Shown piece by piece: positions 9,318 through 17,682 of a stretch of DNA of 64,000 nt. The position numbers and the translations under genes are program-made. Every line of letters begins with the position of its first letter. Within the stretch, counting starts at the first letter, position 1. Source of the DNA: Bradyrhizobium sp. Gha (lineage in GTDB: Bacteria; Pseudomonadota; Alphaproteobacteria; Rhizobiales; Xanthobacteraceae); assembly GCF_900113735.1 (NCBI RefSeq), contig NZ_FOQM01000035.1, positions 17,316 to 81,315 on the forward strand. Reading direction: 5' to 3'. Under the pieces are notes generated by a model. It worked only from the letters and a program-made list of their open reading frames with translations, made no database searches and had not been told where the DNA came from.

Positions 9318-10325
9318 ATGAAGGGAATCGCGATCTCCTATGCCGTCACCGCAGCGCTGCTCGTCGCCGGGCCATGGCTGTTAGGCGAGGGCGGTTTACG
9401 ATTTGCGACCGAGTGCCTCCTGATCCTGGCGATGGCGCAGATGTGGAACCTGCTGGCGGGCTATGCCGGCCTCGTCTCGTTCGGTCATCAAGTGTTCGTC
9501 GGAATTGGGGCCTATGGCCTATTCCTGATCTCCGATACTCTCGATCTGTCGCCCTATTGGGTTCTACCGATTGCGCCGCTTGCCTGCGCCGTAGTCGCTT
9601 CCGTGATTGCGCTGCCCCTGTTCCGGCTGCGTGAGGCCTATTTCTCGATCGCGATGTGGGTGTTCTCCGAAATCGTCGCGGCGCTTGTGACAAAAGCGGC
9701 CTGGCTTGGTGGCAGCGCGGGTCTGCCGTTGAGATCGAGCCGCTTGCTCGACCTCGACTGGTTCGAGCCTGTGTTGTTCTGGATTGCAGGCGGACTGGCG
9801 CTCGGGACGATCGGCGGGCTGTTTCTGCTGATGCGGTCCGGTTTCGGTCTCGGTCTCATGAGCGTGCGGGACAACGATCTGGCCGCGATGAGCGTCGGGG
9901 TCGACGTTCAGCGCAATCGCTTCATCGTCTTCGTGCTGTCAGCCGCCGGCTGCGGGCTTGCCGGCGCGGTCTCATTTCTCGGCAATCTCTACGTCTCGCC
10001 GGCGGCGGCATTTGACGTGAACTGGGTCGTCTACATGATGTTCATCGTGATGATCGGCGGCATCGGGACGCTCGAAGGCCCCATCATCGGGACGGTGATC
10101 TTCTTCGGCCTGCGCGAGCTCATCACTGATCAGCTCGGCTATTCCGCCGGCTGGTACCTGGTCGCGCTGGGTACGGTCGCCGTGATCGTCATGCTCTGGT
10201 CGCCGCGAGGCCTCTGGCCGCCGTTGCGCGATCGCTTCGGCCTCAAGCTTCTCGGCGTCGGGCGGACGGCGCCGACAGCGCCTGACGTTCCGCCGCTGGC
10301 CGGCAAGGTCGGACAATTGGGATGA
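9318..10325 (+). CDS. HAAT ABC transporter permease, LivM-like
   Basis: This 335-residue inner-membrane permease is the LivM-type partner. It shows the family's NLLAGYAGLVSFGHQVFVG near residues 45-63 and the coupling-loop VMIGGIGTLEGPIIG near residue 248, with about nine or ten hydrophobic segments. Its last codons overlap the amidase start by four bases (ATGA). That ties the amidase to the importer and suggests the imported solute carries an amide. Confidence 0.92.
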   Translation: MKGIAISYAVTAALLVAGPWLLGEGGLRFATECLLILAMAQMWNLLAGYAGLVSFGHQVFVGIGAYGLFLISDTLDLSPYWVLPIAPLACAVVASVIALPLFRLREAYFSIAMWVFSEIVAALVTKAAWLGGSAGLPLRSSRLLDLDWFEPVLFWIAGGLALGTIGGLFLLMRSGFGLGLMSVRDNDLAAMSVGVDVQRNRFIVFVLSAAGCGLAGAVSFLGNLYVSPAAAFDVNWVVYMMFIVMIGGIGTLEGPIIGTVIFFGLRELITDQLGYSAGWYLVALGTVAVIVMLWSPRGLWPPLRDRFGLKLLGVGRTAPTAPDVPPLAGKVGQLG

Positions 10326-11800
10326 TCGGCATGTCTACAGACGATCTCTGTTACTTTACGGCAACCCACCAGAAGGCGCTGCTGGCCTCCCGCCGCATCA
10401 GCACGCTCGAGTTGCTCGAGCTGCATCTTGATCGGGTGAAGCGCGTCAACCCATCCTGCAATGCCGTGGTCGCGCTCGACGAGGAGGGCGCGCGCCGTCA
10501 GGCTCGCGCCATCGACGAAGGGATGGCGCGAGGCGAGAAAGTCCACGCGCTGCATGGCCTGCCGATGACCATCAAGGATTCCTTCGCCGTCGCAGGCATG
10601 GCTGCGACCTGCGGCCTGGAGGAGCTGCGCGACTACCGGCCGAGGGAGGATGCGGTCGCGGTTTCGAAAGTCCGCGCCGCCGGTGCCGTGATTTTCGGCA
10701 AGACCAACCTGCCGGCGCGAGCCGCCGATCACCAGTCCTGCAACACTCTGTTCGGGCTCACGCGCAATCCCTGGGACGGAGAGCGCACGGTCGGCGGCTC
10801 CTCCGGAGGCTCCGCCGCGGCGCTTGCGGCAGGCCTGACCTCACTGGAGCTTGGCAGTGACATCGGCGGCTCGATCCGCGTTCCCGCGCATTTCTGCGGC
10901 GTTTACGGCCACAAGCCGAGCCATGGCCTCGTCAGCACCGAAGGTCATATCCCGCCGCCGCCCGGCCACAGCGCTCCGAAAGAGTTGGGTGTTGCGGGGC
11001 CATTGGCCCGTAGTGCATCCGATCTCGAGCTGTTGTTCGATGTTGTTCTCGGCACGCCGGACCTCGAGGCCGCCGGCGCGGCGTTGCGGTTGCCGGCCGC
11101 GCGGCATGACGATCTTCGATCGTTTCGAGTCGCGGTCTGGAACGATGCTCAGGCTTATCCGCTGGATGATGCCTACGCGGCCACGATCGAGGGGTTGGCG
11201 GATGATCTTGCACGCCTTGGCGCCAAGGTGAACAGGCAGGCACGACCTCCCATCGATGCCGCTGCAAGCTATGACGTCTATCTGCAGACCCTCTTTGGCA
11301 TCATTGGCGGCGGCCTGCCGCCACAAGCGCGCGAAGGGCTGCTCGCGGCGGGGGAGACGGCCGAGAGCGGCGGCTATCCGCGCCGCGTAGCCGATGCGGT
11401 GCGCCAGTCCTTGTCTCAACATTTTGCCGCGACGGAAGCGCGGCATCAGCTCTATCGCGCATGGGGCCGCTTCTTCGCGGACTACGACGTGCTACTTTGC
11501 CCGGTCACACCGACGGTGGCGTTCCCGCACGATATCGAGCGCCTCGATCTCGCCGCGCAATTCACCCGGCGCCTCAAGGTGAACGGCGGCACAATTCCCT
11601 ACATGGACAATCTGGCCTGGCCCGGTCTTGTCACAGTCGCCAATCTTCCGGCGACCGCCATTCCGACGGGCCGCAGGGTTGGTCGCGTTCCTGCCGGCGT
11701 GCAGGTGGTCGGGCCGTATCTCGGCGATCGCACCACACTGAGATTTGCCCAACTGGTCGAGCAGGCATTGGGTGGCTTTGCCCGCCCGCCTGGCATCTGA
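10322..11800 (+). CDS. Amidase-signature hydrolase
   Basis: This 492-residue cytoplasmic enzyme belongs to the amidase signature family (GatA/AtzF/FAAH-like), which hydrolyses amides with a Ser-cisSer-Lys triad. The lysine is Lys85 in PMTIKDSF, the cis-Ser is about Ser160 in GGSSGGSAAAL, and the nucleophile is Ser184 in DIGGSIRVPA. The length fits the family. ATG 10322 overlaps the permease stop; ATG 10331 is a possible alternative. It is not a GatA in context, because gatC and gatB are absent. It probably acts on the compound brought in by the adjacent importer (inference). Confidence 0.9.
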   Translation: MIGMSTDDLCYFTATHQKALLASRRISTLELLELHLDRVKRVNPSCNAVVALDEEGARRQARAIDEGMARGEKVHALHGLPMTIKDSFAVAGMAATCGLEELRDYRPREDAVAVSKVRAAGAVIFGKTNLPARAADHQSCNTLFGLTRNPWDGERTVGGSSGGSAAALAAGLTSLELGSDIGGSIRVPAHFCGVYGHKPSHGLVSTEGHIPPPPGHSAPKELGVAGPLARSASDLELLFDVVLGTPDLEAAGAALRLPAARHDDLRSFRVAVWNDAQAYPLDDAYAATIEGLADDLARLGAKVNRQARPPIDAAASYDVYLQTLFGIIGGGLPPQAREGLLAAGETAESGGYPRRVADAVRQSLSQHFAATEARHQLYRAWGRFFADYDVLLCPVTPTVAFPHDIERLDLAAQFTRRLKVNGGTIPYMDNLAWPGLVTVANLPATAIPTGRRVGRVPAGVQVVGPYLGDRTTLRFAQLVEQALGGFARPPGI

Positions 11801-11812
11801 TCGGCCAGCGGC

Positions 11813-13441
11813 ATGCCGATCGAAATTCGTACCGGTCGTCCCGTCACGCTTGCCCCGCAAGGAATGGTGACGTCGCCGCATGCGTTGGCCTCGAGTGCCG
11901 GCGTCGACGTCTTGCGCGCGGGCGGCTCCGCTGTTGACGCTGCGATCGCCACAAGCGCCGTCCTGGCTGTGGTGTATCCGCACATGACCGGGCTCGGTGG
12001 TGACGCGTTCTGGTTGATCCATGAGGGGCACAGCGGCGCCGTCAAATTCCTCAACGGCGGCGGAAAGGCGGCTGCCACTGCCTCGCTGGCGGCACTGCGC
12101 GAGAGAGGCATGAGCGAGATCCCGCTGCGGGGCATTGTTCCAGCGACGCTGACCGTGCCCGGCGCCGTGGCAAGCTGGACCGAGGCTCATCAGGCCCATG
12201 GGCGCCTGCCGCTTGCGAAGGTGTTAGAGAGCGCCATTGTCTACGCGCGGGACGGCTTTCCCGTCACTGCGCGGCTTGCGAGCTTCATCGAACTGATGCA
12301 TGGCGAGCTTGTGCAGCAGGCCGAAGCGGCCGCGCTGTTCCTTCCGGATGGCGCGATCCCGGCGGCGGGCGCGAAGCTCGCAAATCCCGATCTCGCCCGT
12401 ACGCTGCAAGCGATCGCGGATACCGGCTGGGCTGGCTTCTACCGCGGAGCCGTTGCCGAGGAGCTCGCGCGCTTCTCGCGCGAAGCGGGCGGTCTCTTTC
12501 GGGAGGCCGACCTTGAGCACCAGATGGCGAGCTGGGGCGTGCCGCTGGTTGGCCGCTATCGCAATGTCGATATCTACAACACCCCGCCGCCCACCCAGGG
12601 CTTTTCCGTCATCGAGATGCTCAACCTGCTCGAGCCCTATGAACTGAACAAAAAGGATCTGCTAGGCCCGGACCGCGTACACCTCATGGTGCAGGCCAAG
12701 CAGATCGCCTATCATGATCGTGATGGCGTGCTCGCCGATCCCGCATTCGCGGAAGTGCCGGTTGAAAGGCTGATCTCCAAAGCACACGCGGCCAAACGTG
12801 CCGAATTGATCGACGTCCGCTCTGTGCTGCGATGGGACCAGGTCCCGTCGTACGGCAGCCTGGCCGGCGACACCGTCTATGTTGCCGCAGTCGACAGTGA
12901 TGGGAATGCGGTCTCGCTGATCCAGAGCCTGTATGGCGCGTTCGGCTCCTGCTTGGTCGCGGGGCGCACCGGCGTCGTGCTTCAGAACCGCGGCGCCTAT
13001 TTTTCACTCGATTCCGATCATCCCAATCGCCTCGAACCAGGCAAGATTCCGCTGCATACCTTGATCGCCTCCCTCGCCAAGCGCGACGGTAGACTATGGA
13101 GCGTGCTCGGCTGCATGGGCGCGGACGGTCAACCGCAGATCCAGCTTCAGCTCTATTCGGCGATGATCGATCATGGCCTCGATATCCAGGAGGCGATCGA
13201 ACTGCCGCGCTTCCTGTCCGGCCGCTTCGGTCTGGGCGAAGCGCGAGACACCCTCCATCTGGAGGGCCGTTTTCCCGGTGAGGTTGTGTGTGAGCTCGCG
13301 CAGCGGGGGCACATCGTCGATCGTTGGGGCGCCTGGAACGAGATGGCGGGCCACGCTCATGGAATTACAATTGATCCGCAAGGCGGGATCTTGATTGGCG
13401 GCTCTGACCCGCGCAGCGATGGCGCTGCAATTGGCCATTGA
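11813..13441 (+). CDS. Gamma-glutamyltransferase-family Ntn hydrolase
   Basis: This 542-residue protein is a gamma-glutamyltranspeptidase homologue, an Ntn hydrolase that self-cleaves before a catalytic Thr. That residue is probably Thr354 in LAGDTVYVAAVD. The NRGAYFSLD and NRLEPGKIPLHTL segments of the small subunit follow, and GGNALDA-like GGSAVDAAIA and MTGLGGDAF of the large subunit precede it. There is no signal peptide, unlike classical periplasmic GGT. It probably works in the cytoplasm, like YwrD-type or acylase-like members. It starts 12 bases after the amidase, as the last gene of the operon. A role in hydrolysing gamma-glutamyl or acyl amides is plausible but unproven. Confidence 0.9.
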   Translation: MPIEIRTGRPVTLAPQGMVTSPHALASSAGVDVLRAGGSAVDAAIATSAVLAVVYPHMTGLGGDAFWLIHEGHSGAVKFLNGGGKAAATASLAALRERGMSEIPLRGIVPATLTVPGAVASWTEAHQAHGRLPLAKVLESAIVYARDGFPVTARLASFIELMHGELVQQAEAAALFLPDGAIPAAGAKLANPDLARTLQAIADTGWAGFYRGAVAEELARFSREAGGLFREADLEHQMASWGVPLVGRYRNVDIYNTPPPTQGFSVIEMLNLLEPYELNKKDLLGPDRVHLMVQAKQIAYHDRDGVLADPAFAEVPVERLISKAHAAKRAELIDVRSVLRWDQVPSYGSLAGDTVYVAAVDSDGNAVSLIQSLYGAFGSCLVAGRTGVVLQNRGAYFSLDSDHPNRLEPGKIPLHTLIASLAKRDGRLWSVLGCMGADGQPQIQLQLYSAMIDHGLDIQEAIELPRFLSGRFGLGEARDTLHLEGRFPGEVVCELAQRGHIVDRWGAWNEMAGHAHGITIDPQGGILIGGSDPRSDGAAIGH

Positions 13442-13518
13442 GTCCATCCAGCATGTGCTGCATTCGTCAGTCTGATGGTTGTGACGAGGCCGCCGATATG
13501 GCGTGAAGCTCGCTCCGG

Positions 13519-14559
13519 TCAAGTCCAGATGCTTTCTGGCGTGATGATCTCGAACGGCACGATGCGTTGTTCGATCGATGCGGTATTTCTCCGTTCCACA
13601 AGATGCAGCATCACCTCGATGAGTTGGCGTGGCATCTTTTCTATCGAATGGCATAGGGCGGCCGTGATCAGACCCTCGGTCAAACCTTTGCGCGCTTCAG
13701 GGCCAATATCACGGCAAATGATGCGGATGTCTCGCTGCCGCTCAATGGGGAGTTCGCGCATGGCGCGCAGAACGCCAGAAATGCCGCCGCCATTGACGAA
13801 GAGACCGCGAAGGTCGGGCTCCTCGTCGATCAATCGGCGAAAGATGGAATATGCGTTTTCTGGCTCCTCGTGCGTCAGGATCGTCTCGGCCACTTGGAAA
13901 TCCGGCGCGTGCTCGCGCATGTACGAGCGAAAGCTCGCATCAGAGATGTCCTGACACTGATAGCGGTGGGAGCCAATCAAGGGCACGACCCTCCCAGGCT
14001 CGGTCGCCGTTTGGCTGACAAACCATGCGGCAGTGCGACCGGCTTTCCAGTTGTCCGTGCCGACAAAGCCCGCGCGGCTGGCCGCCGACAGATCGGTCAC
14101 GTAGGCCACAACAGGAACGCCTCGCGCCCGGAGCTCATCGATCGCCTGGCTGACCAACGGGTGATCGGCCGTGATGATGGCCAGCGCATCAGCATTTTCC
14201 CCCATCTTCATGAGATTGGTTGCGACTGCTTCGGGTGACAGATCATCCTCGAACTGAACATTCGTCTCAATCACAGCATCAGCATATCGCGCGGCGGCAT
14301 CCGTGATCCCCTCGGCCCACATCTGATAGAGGGGGCGGTGCGACTGCTGCATCAGAAAGCCGAGCCTGCGGTGCGGGAGGTTTTCCCGCTTGCGCGCGCG
14401 CAAACTGCCCAGACCGTAGAACCCGATCTCGTCCGCCGCATCCAGAATGCGGTCGACCGTTTCCTGCCGTACCGAGCCGGTCCCGTGCAGGAGCCTGTTG
14501 ACCGTCGAAAGACTGACCCCTGCTGCCTTCGACAGATCAGCGATCGTTGGTCTGTTCAT
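13519..14559 (-). CDS. LacI-family transcriptional regulator of the inositol-type locus
   Basis: This 346-residue protein has an N-terminal LacI helix-turn-helix (PTIADLSKAAGVSLSTVNRLL, residues about 3-23) and a C-terminal type-1 periplasmic-binding-like sensor domain. I chose ATG 14559, which has a GGAGGT Shine-Dalgarno sequence just upstream and puts the HTH at the extreme N-terminus. It is divergent from the sugar ABC importer and faces a shared 132-bp control region with inverted repeats. It probably represses the cluster until a sugar or cyclitol ligand binds. VNRLLHGTGSVR resembles the FrcR/IolR-like LacI subgroup of rhizobia. Confidence 0.88.
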   Translation of the reverse strand: MNRPTIADLSKAAGVSLSTVNRLLHGTGSVRQETVDRILDAADEIGFYGLGSLRARKRENLPHRRLGFLMQQSHRPLYQMWAEGITDAAARYADAVIETNVQFEDDLSPEAVATNLMKMGENADALAIITADHPLVSQAIDELRARGVPVVAYVTDLSAASRAGFVGTDNWKAGRTAAWFVSQTATEPGRVVPLIGSHRYQCQDISDASFRSYMREHAPDFQVAETILTHEEPENAYSIFRRLIDEEPDLRGLFVNGGGISGVLRAMRELPIERQRDIRIICRDIGPEARKGLTEGLITAALCHSIEKMPRQLIEVMLHLVERRNTASIEQRIVPFEIITPESIWT

Positions 14560-14572
14560 CCGACCTCCAGTT

Positions 14573-14634
14573 TCATTCGTGAATGACATTTTTTGGCATA
14601 TTATCATGCCGGATGAATGATTGTGGTGTCATCC
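14573..14634. promoter_or_regulatory. Candidate LacI-type operators between the regulator and the ABC importer
   Basis: Three inverted repeats lie in the divergent intergenic region: TCATTC-GT-GAATGA (14573-14586), GGCAT-N6-ATGCC (14595-14610) and GGATGA-N12-TCATCC (14611-14634). TGAATGA occurs twice, 34 bp apart (14580-14586 and 14614-14620). The position suits autoregulation plus control of the importer. Which repeat is the true operator cannot be decided by eye, and no convincing -35/-10 pair was picked. Confidence 0.45.
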
Positions 14635-14691
14635 TGACATCTCAAAGATTAACAATCAACGGGCATCAACGAATGCTTTGGGAGGAGATTT

Positions 14692-15666
14692 ATGAAACGA
14701 GCGAAGGGCATTGCCGCCGTATTGCTTGCAGCGTCCGCGATCATGATGGGGGCGGGTCCAGCCGACGCGGCAAATATCGCCGTGGTCGGCGGCAAGAACG
14801 ACGACGCGTTCTGGAACATCATCAAGAAGGGTCTGGACGATGCGCGCCTCGTCGTCCAAGCGAACGGCGGTTCGGTGAACTACCTTCGTCTGCAGACCTA
14901 CGACAATTTCGCCCCGGATGTTGTCCAACTCATCCGGACGGCGATCAGCCAAGGCGTCAACGGCCTCGTGATCCCGAACTGGGTCCCCGAAGCCGAAGAT
15001 CCGGCCATTCAGGATGCGATCAAGGCTGGGGTTACTGTCATCCTGATGAATGCCGGCGGACAGGACAAGGCCGTCAAGCTTGGCGCCATCAACTATGTAG
15101 GCACCGACGAATACATCGCAGGCAAGGCCGGTGGCGAGTACTTCGCAAAGCATGGCAAGAAGAATGTCCTCTGTGTGAACACGATTCCCGGTGCTGCCAA
15201 CCTGGAGGCGCGCTGCAAAGGCGTGATCGACGGCATCACCAAGCAGGGTGGTGCGGCGAAGCAATTGCCGCTACCGGCGACCAGCTTCGGCGATCCAACC
15301 GCCGTCGCTGAGGCCATCAAGGCAACTCTGCTTCAGGACGCCAATATTGACGGCTTGATCACAATCGGAGCTGGCGACGCAGATTCCGCGGCGATCGGCA
15401 TCACTCAGGCCGGCAAGACCCAGTCGGTCATGCTGGGGACGTTCGACCTGAACCAGTCCGGCCTCGACCGCATCAAGGGACACACCCAGGGCTTCGCTAT
15501 CGATCAGCAGCCCTATCTGCAGTCGTTCTTGGCGGTGACGTTGCTGGCTTCTGCCATCGATTTTGGTACCGACCTGCCGACGGCACCGGTTCTCACCGGT
15601 CCCAGCATCGTCGATGCCTCGACAATCAATGCCACGCTGGCCGGTGTCAAAAAAGGCGCCCGCTGA
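14692..15666 (+). CDS. Ribose-type sugar/cyclitol ABC substrate-binding protein
   Basis: This 324-residue periplasmic receptor has a Sec signal peptide (MKRAKGIAAVLLAASAIMM, cut near ADA-AN) and a Peripla_BP_4 fold like RbsB, FrcB or IbpA. The mature protein starts NIAVVGGKNDDAFW. A strong GGGAGGAG Shine-Dalgarno lies just before ATG 14692. It is the first gene of the importer and is followed by a stable hairpin. That arrangement is common where the receptor is needed in excess over the membrane subunits. The context of inositol genes suggests myo-inositol or a related cyclitol as ligand; this is inference. Confidence 0.9.
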   Translation: MKRAKGIAAVLLAASAIMMGAGPADAANIAVVGGKNDDAFWNIIKKGLDDARLVVQANGGSVNYLRLQTYDNFAPDVVQLIRTAISQGVNGLVIPNWVPEAEDPAIQDAIKAGVTVILMNAGGQDKAVKLGAINYVGTDEYIAGKAGGEYFAKHGKKNVLCVNTIPGAANLEARCKGVIDGITKQGGAAKQLPLPATSFGDPTAVAEAIKATLLQDANIDGLITIGAGDADSAAIGITQAGKTQSVMLGTFDLNQSGLDRIKGHTQGFAIDQQPYLQSFLAVTLLASAIDFGTDLPTAPVLTGPSIVDASTINATLAGVKKGAR

Positions 15667-15685
15667 ACACCCGGCGTTTAGCCTC

Positions 15686-15709
15686 GGCCTGCGGACTCAT
15701 CCGCAGGCC
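15686..15709 (+). other. Intra-operon hairpin after the receptor gene
   Basis: GGCCTGCGG (15686-15694) and CCGCAGGCC (15701-15709) form a perfect 9-bp stem with a six-base loop. No T-run follows. It is more likely an mRNA-stabilising or processing hairpin than a full terminator, and it would raise receptor expression relative to the permease and ATPase. Confidence 0.6.
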
Positions 15710-15781
15710 CCACGCCCTATTGTCAACGCGTGAAGCTTTGCGCCGCTTTCGCGTGCGCATCCGCGAGTTCAGGGAATTTTC

Positions 15782-16786
15782 ATGAGTAGTCTCTCGATCC
15801 GCAGTCTGCTGCGCCGTCCCGAGGCCGGAGCGCTTCTCGGCCTTGTCGCAGTACTTGCGTTCTTCGTCGTCTTCGGCAGCACCAGCTTTCTCAAACCCGC
15901 GGGCATTGCCAGCTGGTTGAACGTCGCCGCCAATCTCGGCATCGTCGCGATCCCGGTCGGTCTGCTGATGATTGCGGGTGAGCTCGACATTTCGATCGGC
16001 GCGACCATCCCCGCCGGTGCGCTGGCCGTGGCGATTATCTCGGGCCATTATAGTCAGCCGATCTGGATGGGTATGGCCGGGGCGCTCGGCCTCGGTCTGG
16101 TAGTCGGCTTGATCAACGGCATCCTGGTGGTACGAACTGCCGTGCCGTCACTGATCGTCACGCTCGGCACTTTGTTTGCGGTACAAGGACTTGCCTTGGG
16201 CTTTTCCGTGCTGCTGACCGGCACGACCAGCGTGGCGCTGAGTCCCGCCAAATCCGGCCCGCTGGTCAAAGCGCTGTTCGGCGAATTCATTGGCGGCAGC
16301 TTCCAGGTCATCATCTGCTGGTGGCTTGCTCTAGCTGCCGTGTACATCTTCTACGTTCACTTTTCGCCCTTCGGTAACTGGATTTTCGCGATGGGGGGCG
16401 ACAAGGTCAGCGCGCGCAATGCCGGGATTCCCACGCGCCGGCTGACGATCGTGCTCTTCGTGCTCTCCTCGACGAGTGCGGCGTTTGTTGGCATGTGCCA
16501 GGCCATTCTGTTCAATGTCGCCCAGGTTTCGGCCGGGATGACCTTCATCTTCAACTCAATCATCTCTGTCGTTGTCGGCGGCGTGTTGCTGACCGGTGGG
16601 TTCGGATCGGTCGCCGGAATTTTCTTCGGCACTGTGACCTTCGCCGTCGTCAACCAGGGCATCTACTTCACGACCTTCGACCGCAACTGGTCGAGCCTGA
16701 TCATCGGCATCATGCTGCTTCTGGCCGTGCTGATGAACAACACGTTCCGCAACATGGCGCTGGCCTACAGGCCGAGGAAGAAGTGA
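15782..16786 (+). CDS. Ribose-type ABC transporter permease
   Basis: This 334-residue inner-membrane protein is an RbsC/FrcC-like permease with about nine to ten membrane segments. Family patterns include AGELDISIGATIPAGALAVAI and GNWIFAMGGDKVSARNAGIP, the conserved cytoplasmic segment of this family, and VVVGGVLLTGGFGSVAG. It lies between the receptor and ATPase genes; a 115-bp gap with a hairpin separates it from the receptor. It carries the same solute as the receptor. Confidence 0.9.
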   Translation: MSSLSIRSLLRRPEAGALLGLVAVLAFFVVFGSTSFLKPAGIASWLNVAANLGIVAIPVGLLMIAGELDISIGATIPAGALAVAIISGHYSQPIWMGMAGALGLGLVVGLINGILVVRTAVPSLIVTLGTLFAVQGLALGFSVLLTGTTSVALSPAKSGPLVKALFGEFIGGSFQVIICWWLALAAVYIFYVHFSPFGNWIFAMGGDKVSARNAGIPTRRLTIVLFVLSSTSAAFVGMCQAILFNVAQVSAGMTFIFNSIISVVVGGVLLTGGFGSVAGIFFGTVTFAVVNQGIYFTTFDRNWSSLIIGIMLLLAVLMNNTFRNMALAYRPRKK

Positions 16787-16794
16787 GGCGTACG

Positions 16795-17607
16795 ATGACG
16801 ACTCCAATTCTTGAACTGCGCAACGTCAACAAGTCCTTCGGGCCAATCGACGTCCTGCATGATATCTCGCTCAAGGTTCATGCCGGCGAAGTGCTTTGCC
16901 TTCTGGGTGACAACGGTGCGGGAAAATCGACGCTCATCAAGACAATGGCCGGCCTGTTCCGACCGAGCTCAGGCAGTGTGCTGATGGACGGCAAGCCGGT
17001 CGAGTTCAACGGCCCGCGCGAAGCGCAGGAGATGGGCATCTCGACGGTTCACCAGTTCGGTGGGACCTTCCCGCTGATGTCCATCGGCCGTTCGTTCTTT
17101 GTCGGTGTCGAGCCGACCAGAGGCTTCGGACCGTTCAAAATCTACGACCGGAAGAAGGCCAATCAGATTGCGGTCAAGGCGGTCCAGGAATTCGGCATCA
17201 CCCGGATCGACGACGGTGATCGACTGGTCGGCGGCCTGTCAGGCGGCGAGCGACAGTCTCTGGCAATTGCCCGGGCCGTGCACTTCGGTGCCCGTGTGCT
17301 GATCCTCGATGAACCAACAGCGGCGCTTGGTGTCAAGGAAGCGGCTCACGTGTTGCGGATCGTACTCGAAGCTCGGCGGCGCGGACTGGCCGTAATCTTC
17401 ATCACCCATCAGGTCATGCATGCGATGACAGTGGGCGATCATTTCGCTGTGCTGATCCGGGGAGCGCTCGCCGCCGATTTCAAGAAGGGCGAAAAGACGC
17501 GCGAAGAGATCACCGATCTTATGGCGGGCGGTGAAGCGATGGCCGAGCTTGAGGCCGAGATCGAAAGCCATCTGAAGAGCCACGAAGGGTATTCTCCCGC
17601 GGCCTGA
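16795..17607 (+). CDS. Ribose-type ABC transporter ATP-binding protein, single-domain
   Basis: This 270-residue ATPase powers the importer. It has Walker A GDNGAGKSTLIK, signature LSGGERQSLAIARAV, Walker B VLILDEPTAALG and a switch His in FITHQVMHA. Only one nucleotide-binding domain is present, unlike the two-domain RbsA or MglA. In this it resembles FrcA of the rhizobial fructose system, and it would work as a homodimer. I chose ATG 16795, eight bases after the permease stop. A longer in-frame extension (from 16495) is inside the permease gene and is not credible. A strong terminator follows. Confidence 0.9.
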   Translation: MTTPILELRNVNKSFGPIDVLHDISLKVHAGEVLCLLGDNGAGKSTLIKTMAGLFRPSSGSVLMDGKPVEFNGPREAQEMGISTVHQFGGTFPLMSIGRSFFVGVEPTRGFGPFKIYDRKKANQIAVKAVQEFGITRIDDGDRLVGGLSGGERQSLAIARAVHFGARVLILDEPTAALGVKEAAHVLRIVLEARRRGLAVIFITHQVMHAMTVGDHFAVLIRGALAADFKKGEKTREEITDLMAGGEAMAELEAEIESHLKSHEGYSPAA

Positions 17608-17619
17608 AGGCCGACAACT

Positions 17620-17650
17620 GCCCCGGCCGGTCACGGCCGGGGCCTTTCTT
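17620..17650 (+). terminator. Rho-independent terminator after the importer genes
   Basis: GCCCCGGCCG (17620-17629) and CGGCCGGGGC (17634-17643) form a perfect 10-bp GC-rich stem with the tetraloop GTCA. CTTTCTT follows at 17644-17650. This should end most importer transcripts, so the catabolic genes to the right need read-through or their own promoter. Confidence 0.85.
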
Positions 17651-17682
17651 AACGGTCGTCTGAAGTACCCGGAGCAACTCTC

